From JBFLXN01 sp040755715 [NCBI: Candidatus Edwardsbacteria bacterium] (GTDB taxonomy: Bacteria > Edwardsbacteria > AC1 > JBFLXN01), in the NCBI GenBank assembly GCA_040755715.1, contig JBFLXN010000012.1, forward strand, positions 1 through 27,466: a stretch of DNA of 27,466 nucleotides, given 5' to 3'. The translations under genes and the position numbers were made by a program. Below, in pieces: positions 24,835 to 27,466 of this stretch. The notes under the pieces were generated by a model. That model was not told where the DNA came from, ran no database searches, and saw only the letters and a list, made by a program, of their open reading frames with translations. How positions within the stretch are numbered: position 1 is the stretch's first letter; every line of letters begins with the position of its first letter.

Positions 24835-25343
24835 AACTCTGTCAACTACACAGATTAGCACAGATGAAATTCCGCAAGATTAGCACAGATGTGAGCCAAA
24901 ATATCTGTGCCAATTTGTTTCTTTTAATCTGTGTCTATCTGTGGTCCATCTTCTTCTTTGGTTGTCACCAGGCGAACAAAAAACCTGAAGAAATTACAAG
25001 TCAAAAGGTCAAGCCGGTGGAAATCTACGAGGAGATACCAGAAAGTGTATCTACGAAGGCGGATTCTCAGCTGATGGTTCAGGAGAAGAAACCTACTGGT
25101 GAAATAATAGGTTTTAGAGTTCAGATTTTTGCCTCTTCTACGATGGAGAGAGCCGAACAGATTGCTAAAGAGGCTGGACAGAGATTGGGAGAGAAAGTCT
25201 ATGTAGAACCAACTTCACCATTTTTCAAAGTGAGAGTCGGTAACTGTTTAACTAAGGAAGAAGCTGAGGCATTAAGGAACAAAGTTCGCGCTATTGGTTA
25301 TGACCAGGCTTTTGTAGTAGAAACTGTGATTGAACTGAAATAA
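24831..25343 (+). CDS. SPOR-domain lipoprotein
   Basis: The 170-residue predicted lipoprotein has a hydrophobic segment at about 24-44 ending in FFFGC (Cys45). A charged linker precedes the SPOR-type domain (about 93-168: GFRVQIFASSTMERAEQIA, VEPTSPFFKVRVGN, FVVETV). SPOR domains bind peptidoglycan lacking stem peptides, usually at division sites. ATG 24831 overlaps the manC stop; ATG 24864 (residue 12) is an alternative start. The leader is encoded largely by copies of the CACAGATTAGCACAGATG repeat: the forward strand gives LAQMKF and ISTDVSQ, and the inverse arm gives LICVYLW, the core of the signal peptide. Confidence 0.85.
   Translation: MKLCQLHRLAQMKFRKISTDVSQNICANLFLLICVYLWSIFFFGCHQANKKPEEITSQKVKPVEIYEEIPESVSTKADSQLMVQEKKPTGEIIGFRVQIFASSTMERAEQIAKEAGQRLGEKVYVEPTSPFFKVRVGNCLTKEEAEALRNKVRAIGYDQAFVVETVIELK
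24849..24944. repeat. CACAGATTAGCACAGATG repeat encoding a lipoprotein signal peptide
   Basis: ACACAGATTAGCACAGATGA (from about 24849) and GATTAGCACAGATGTGA (from about 24877) face the inverse arms ATATCTGTGCCAATTTGT and TAATCTGTGTCTATCTGTGG (to about 24944). All lie within the coding frame of the SPOR protein. Confidence 0.75.
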
Positions 25344-25456
25344 TACACAGATGGGCACAGATAATCGTACAGATGAGCACAGATAGTCTGTGAACTCATC
25401 TGCGCCCATTTGTGGTTTCTAATCTGTGGTCGTCTGTGTAAGAAGAGAGTATTAGC
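25344..25456. repeat. CACAGATGAGCACAGAT inverted repeat before yicC
   Basis: ACACAGATGGGCACAGATAA and CAGATGAGCACAGATAG are mirrored by ACTCATCTGCGCCCATTTG and AATCTGTGGTCGTCTGTGTA. The hairpin spans the gap and leaves AGAAGAGAG as the ribosome-binding site of the next gene. Confidence 0.75.
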
Positions 25457-26332
25457 ATGATTAAAAGTATGACCGGTTTTGGCAAGGCAGAGACAGAAAT
25501 AAACGGCAAGCATTTGACCGCTGAATTGAAGTCGGTTAACCATCGTTTCCTGGAAATGAATATCCGTCTTCCCAAAGCATTCAGTATCTTGGAACCAAGA
25601 ATTAGAGTTTTTCTTCAAAAGAAGATTTCTCGTGGGGCTATGACCGCTACCATATCTTTAGATAATGAAGAGGAAGAAAATATTTTAAGAATCAATGAGA
25701 AATCGGCTGAGTATTATTATAATTTGCTAAGAGACTTAAAACGGAGATTCAACCTTTCTGATTCGCCCAATCTACAAATAATGACCGCCTTTCCGGAAAT
25801 CTTCAGAGTGGAAAAAAAGAAATGGTCAGAAGAAAAATCTTGGCTGGTTGTTAAGAGACTCCTTTCAGTTGCTCTCAGTGATCTTGTCACTATGCAAGAG
25901 AGGGAAGGAAGACATTTGGGAAAAGAGATACTGAGGCGACTTCAGAAGATAGAAGATAAAATAAATCAAATTGAAAAGGACACCCCAAAACGAATTTATT
26001 CAGTCAGAAAGCGTCTTAAAGAAAAAATAGAAAATTTGTTGGAAAACCGCAAAATTGATGAAGGACGATTGACTACGGAAATTGCTTTTTTAGCAGAAAG
26101 ATGTGATGTTACTGAAGAGTGCGTTCGTCTAAAAAGTCATATAACGCAATTTCGTCGCTATTTAAAGATAAACAAACCGGTTGGGAGAAGATTGGATTTC
26201 CTTTTACAGGAAATGAATCGGGAGATTAATACCATTGGTTCAAAAGCCACTGATGCCGGAGTTTCGCAAGAAGTAGTAATATTAAAAGATGAATTGGAAA
26301 AAATCCGTGAACAGGTGCAGAATATAGAATAA
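25457..26332 (+). CDS. yicC: YicC/YloC-family endoribonuclease
   Basis: The 291-residue protein opens with the family signature MIKSMTGFGKAE, followed by ELKSVNHRFLEMNIRLP. It ends with the DUF1732-type segment (EIAFLAERCDVTEECVRLKSHI, LDFLLQEMNREINTIGSKA). YicC (E. coli) and YloC (B. subtilis) are hexameric endoribonucleases acting on small RNAs and some mRNAs. The length matches the family (about 290). Its placement just before gmk is the common bacterial order, supporting both calls. Start: ATG after an AGAAGAGAG ribosome-binding site. Confidence 0.93.
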   Translation: MIKSMTGFGKAETEINGKHLTAELKSVNHRFLEMNIRLPKAFSILEPRIRVFLQKKISRGAMTATISLDNEEEENILRINEKSAEYYYNLLRDLKRRFNLSDSPNLQIMTAFPEIFRVEKKKWSEEKSWLVVKRLLSVALSDLVTMQEREGRHLGKEILRRLQKIEDKINQIEKDTPKRIYSVRKRLKEKIENLLENRKIDEGRLTTEIAFLAERCDVTEECVRLKSHITQFRRYLKINKPVGRRLDFLLQEMNREINTIGSKATDAGVSQEVVILKDELEKIREQVQNIE

Positions 26333-26361
26333 ATCAAAAGTCAAAAATCAAAAAGCTAAAA

Positions 26362-26952
26362 ATGAAAATTCGTCAGCCATTTGTTATTGTTTTGTCTGGA
26401 CCATCAGGTGTAGGAAAAACCTCTCTCTGCCAGAAAGTATTGAAACGAGACAAGCAACTAAAATATTCGGTTTCTGTTACTTCTCGTTCTCGCCGGAAAG
26501 GGGAAGTTAACGGCCGAGATTATTATTTTTTAACTGTAACTAATTTTCAGAAGAAAATTAAGGCTAACGAATTATTAGAATGGGCTATCGTTTACAGTCA
26601 TTACTATGGAACACCTCGTCAACCAGTGGAAGAGGGGCTGAATGCAGGTTATGATGTAATTATGGATTTAGATGTGAAAGGCGGAACCACTATGATGAAA
26701 TGCTATCCTAAGGGTGTCTTTATTTTTGTCATGCCGTCGAGTTTATCCGTTCTTAAAGAAAGATTGGTCAAGCGAGGCACAGATACGGAAAAAGCAATTA
26801 AGGAAAGGCTTTCTATAGCCCAAAAAGAGATGACTTTTTTGAAGCACTATGATTATGTAGTGATTAATAAGAATATTGAAGAGACGGTGAAGAACATTTG
26901 TGGTATCATCAGAGCCGAGCGATGTCGGGTATTTCGTTGGAAGTTGGAATAG
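26362..26952 (+). CDS. gmk: Guanylate kinase
   Basis: The 196-residue cytoplasmic enzyme phosphorylates GMP to GDP with ATP in purine nucleotide synthesis. P-loop GPSGVGKT (13-20), GMP-binding TSRSRRKGEVNGRDYYF (40-56), YSHYYGTP (79-86), DLDVKGG, and a lid segment near residues 130-150 (KERLVKRGTDTEKAIKERL). Length is normal. The 29-bp gap after yicC (AATCAAAAGTCAAAAATCAA) is a short piece of the ATCAAAAAT repeat family. rpoZ, often next, is not present before the repeats begin. Confidence 0.95.
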   Translation: MKIRQPFVIVLSGPSGVGKTSLCQKVLKRDKQLKYSVSVTSRSRRKGEVNGRDYYFLTVTNFQKKIKANELLEWAIVYSHYYGTPRQPVEEGLNAGYDVIMDLDVKGGTTMMKCYPKGVFIFVMPSSLSVLKERLVKRGTDTEKAIKERLSIAQKEMTFLKHYDYVVINKNIEETVKNICGIIRAERCRVFRWKLE

Positions 26953-27029
26953 GCTGATAGCCTAAAAGTAGTCAGCCTAAGAGTCCCTATAAACTTTTTT
27001 AGGCTCTTAGGCTATGAACTTTTAGGCTC
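26953..27029. terminator. AGCCTAAAAG stem-loop after gmk
   Basis: TAGCCTAAAAGTAGTCAGCC and AGCCTAAGAG are mirrored by CTCTTAGGCTATGAAC and CTTTTAGGCT around a TTTTTT run. This is a plausible terminator built from the same repeat as at 1475. Confidence 0.55.
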
Positions 27030-27211
27030 CTAGTGCTCTGTGACGTAAATTTGTGAGGTTTTGTAGTGTAGCCCTTTATGGGCGTAATTACGGAAACAAG
27101 CCCCCTCGGGCGTAGCCTCTTAGCCGTCCCGATTTATCGGGACGAGCGAGGCCTACGGGCGAGCCTACACTACCACTGAAACTGTCAAACATCTGTGTCA
27201 CAAACCACTAG
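27030..27211. mobile_element. MITE-like element A flanked by CTAG
   Basis: Between CTAG at 27030-27033 and CTAG at 27208-27211, the tips read GTGCTCTGTGACGTAAATTT and (inverted) GTGGTTTGTGACACAGATGT, related to the IS tip GTGCTTTATGACATAA. The inside is palindromic (GTAGTGTAGCCC/GCCTACACTAC, CGTCCCGATTTATCGGGACG) with no ORF. It looks like a nonautonomous relative of the end IS. Confidence 0.7.
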
Positions 27212-27347
27212 TGGTCTGTAACATAAATTTGTGAGGCTTTGTAGTGTAGCCCCTTGTGGGCGTGGGTTTTTACGGGCATAAAGCCCTACACTACGGGCGT
27301 CATCATGGGAACTAGAATTGTCAACAATTTGTGTCACATAGCACTAG
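27208..27347. mobile_element. MITE-like element B flanked by CTAG
   Basis: Directly abutting element A and sharing its CTAG, it runs to CTAG 27344-27347. The left tip is GTGGTCTGTAACATAAATTT and the inverted right tip is GTGCTATGTGACACAAATTG. The interior repeats GTAGTGTAGCCCC/GCCCTACACTAC. It is of the same family as A but shorter. Confidence 0.7.
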
Positions 27348-27366
27348 TGCTTTATGACATAAGTTC

Positions 27367-27395
27367 TTGACAAATTAAATTATTTATGATATACT
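27367..27395 (+). promoter_or_regulatory. Promoter of the right IS copy
   Basis: TTGACA (27367-27372), 17 nt, TATACT (27390-27395). Transcription should begin near 27402, inside the loop of the hairpin ACCTCC-AAAA-GGAGGT (27396-27411). Confidence 0.8.
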
Positions 27396-27411
27396 ACCTC
27401 CAAAAGGAGGT
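27396..27411 (+). promoter_or_regulatory. Shine-Dalgarno hairpin of the IS transposase gene
   Basis: ACCTCC pairs with GGAGGT across an AAAA loop. The right arm is the Shine-Dalgarno sequence for TTG 27419, 7 nt downstream. The left arm lies upstream of the predicted transcription start, so only read-through RNA would contain both arms. Confidence 0.6.
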
Positions 27412-27418
27412 GGTATAC

Positions 27419-27466
27419 TTGAAAATAAAAAATCAAGTTAAATTAAAACCAAATGAGCGAAAATTA
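27419..27466 (+). CDS. Transposase N-terminus (partial, runs off window)
   Basis: TTG start after GGAGG; 16 codons (MKIKNQVKLKPNERKL) to the window end. It is identical to the minus-strand copy at 1-50. Confidence 0.5.
   Translation, partial: MKIKNQVKLKPNERKL

Larger units (their letters stand above)
27344..27466 (+). mobile_element. Right-end copy of the insertion sequence (partial)
   Basis: This is the exact inverted copy of 3-125. The element tip follows CTAG and abuts element B. It continues off the window with its ORF reading outward. Confidence 0.75.

Overview
The window looks like one contig from a thermophile-like or subsurface candidate-phylum bacterium, possibly WOR-3/Stahlbacteria or a relative. 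That is an inference from gene content: a SprA-type translocon protein and proteins with type IX secretion (T9SS) C-terminal sorting domains, together with Gram-negative-style type IV pilus ATPases, lipoproteins, and intergenic gaps packed with short palindromic repeats. All convincing host genes are on the + strand. No rRNA, tRNA or CRISPR array was seen.

Layout. Both ends (3-126 and 27343-27466) are the same 124-bp sequence in inverted orientation: the left end, promoter and first 16 codons of an insertion sequence, probably IS630-like. The left copy interrupts a T9SS-sorted repeat protein (118-1047). A decayed sorting-domain fragment (1294-1476), a terminator and a promoter precede a 1915-residue SprA homologue (1627-7374). 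Next come a glutaminyl-cyclase-like M28 lipoprotein (7536-8492) and a membrane-anchored ComEA-type helix-hairpin-helix protein (8598-9107). A 725-bp repeat-rich gap holds a promoter and leads to the pilus motor block: three consecutive PilB/GspE ATPases (9833-15305), PilT (15787-16860), a broken T9SS-sorted repeat gene (16871-18131) and PilC (18171-19370). A fusion of a PilS-like sensor with a sigma-54 activator (19606-21846) follows, then a DUF3108 protein, a deoxyhypusine-synthase-like protein, mannose-1-phosphate guanylyltransferase, a SPOR-domain lipoprotein, a YicC/YloC-family protein and guanylate kinase (26362-26952). The right end carries two small CTAG-targeted elements and the second IS copy.

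How it works together. PilB, PilT and PilC are the extension motor, retraction motor and inner-membrane platform of a type IV pilus; the sensor-activator fusion occupies the place where PilS/PilR often sits. ComEA-like DNA binding and a retractile pilus would fit DNA uptake. SprA and the sorting-domain proteins point to a T9SS-like export route to the cell surface. No pilin, PilMNOPQ or other T9SS core gene lies in the window.

The most distinctive points are (1) a one-component PilS-PilR-like fusion whose DHp helix has Arg where the phospho-accepting His should be, and which lacks both kinase ATPase and receiver domains; (2) three PilB paralogues in tandem; (3) two exported proteins whose signal peptides seem to be read from an intergenic CACAGATTA-type repeat; (4) palindromic repeats inserted in frame in coding regions; and (5) an 83-bp element with TTAA duplication whose empty target sequence occurs elsewhere in the window.
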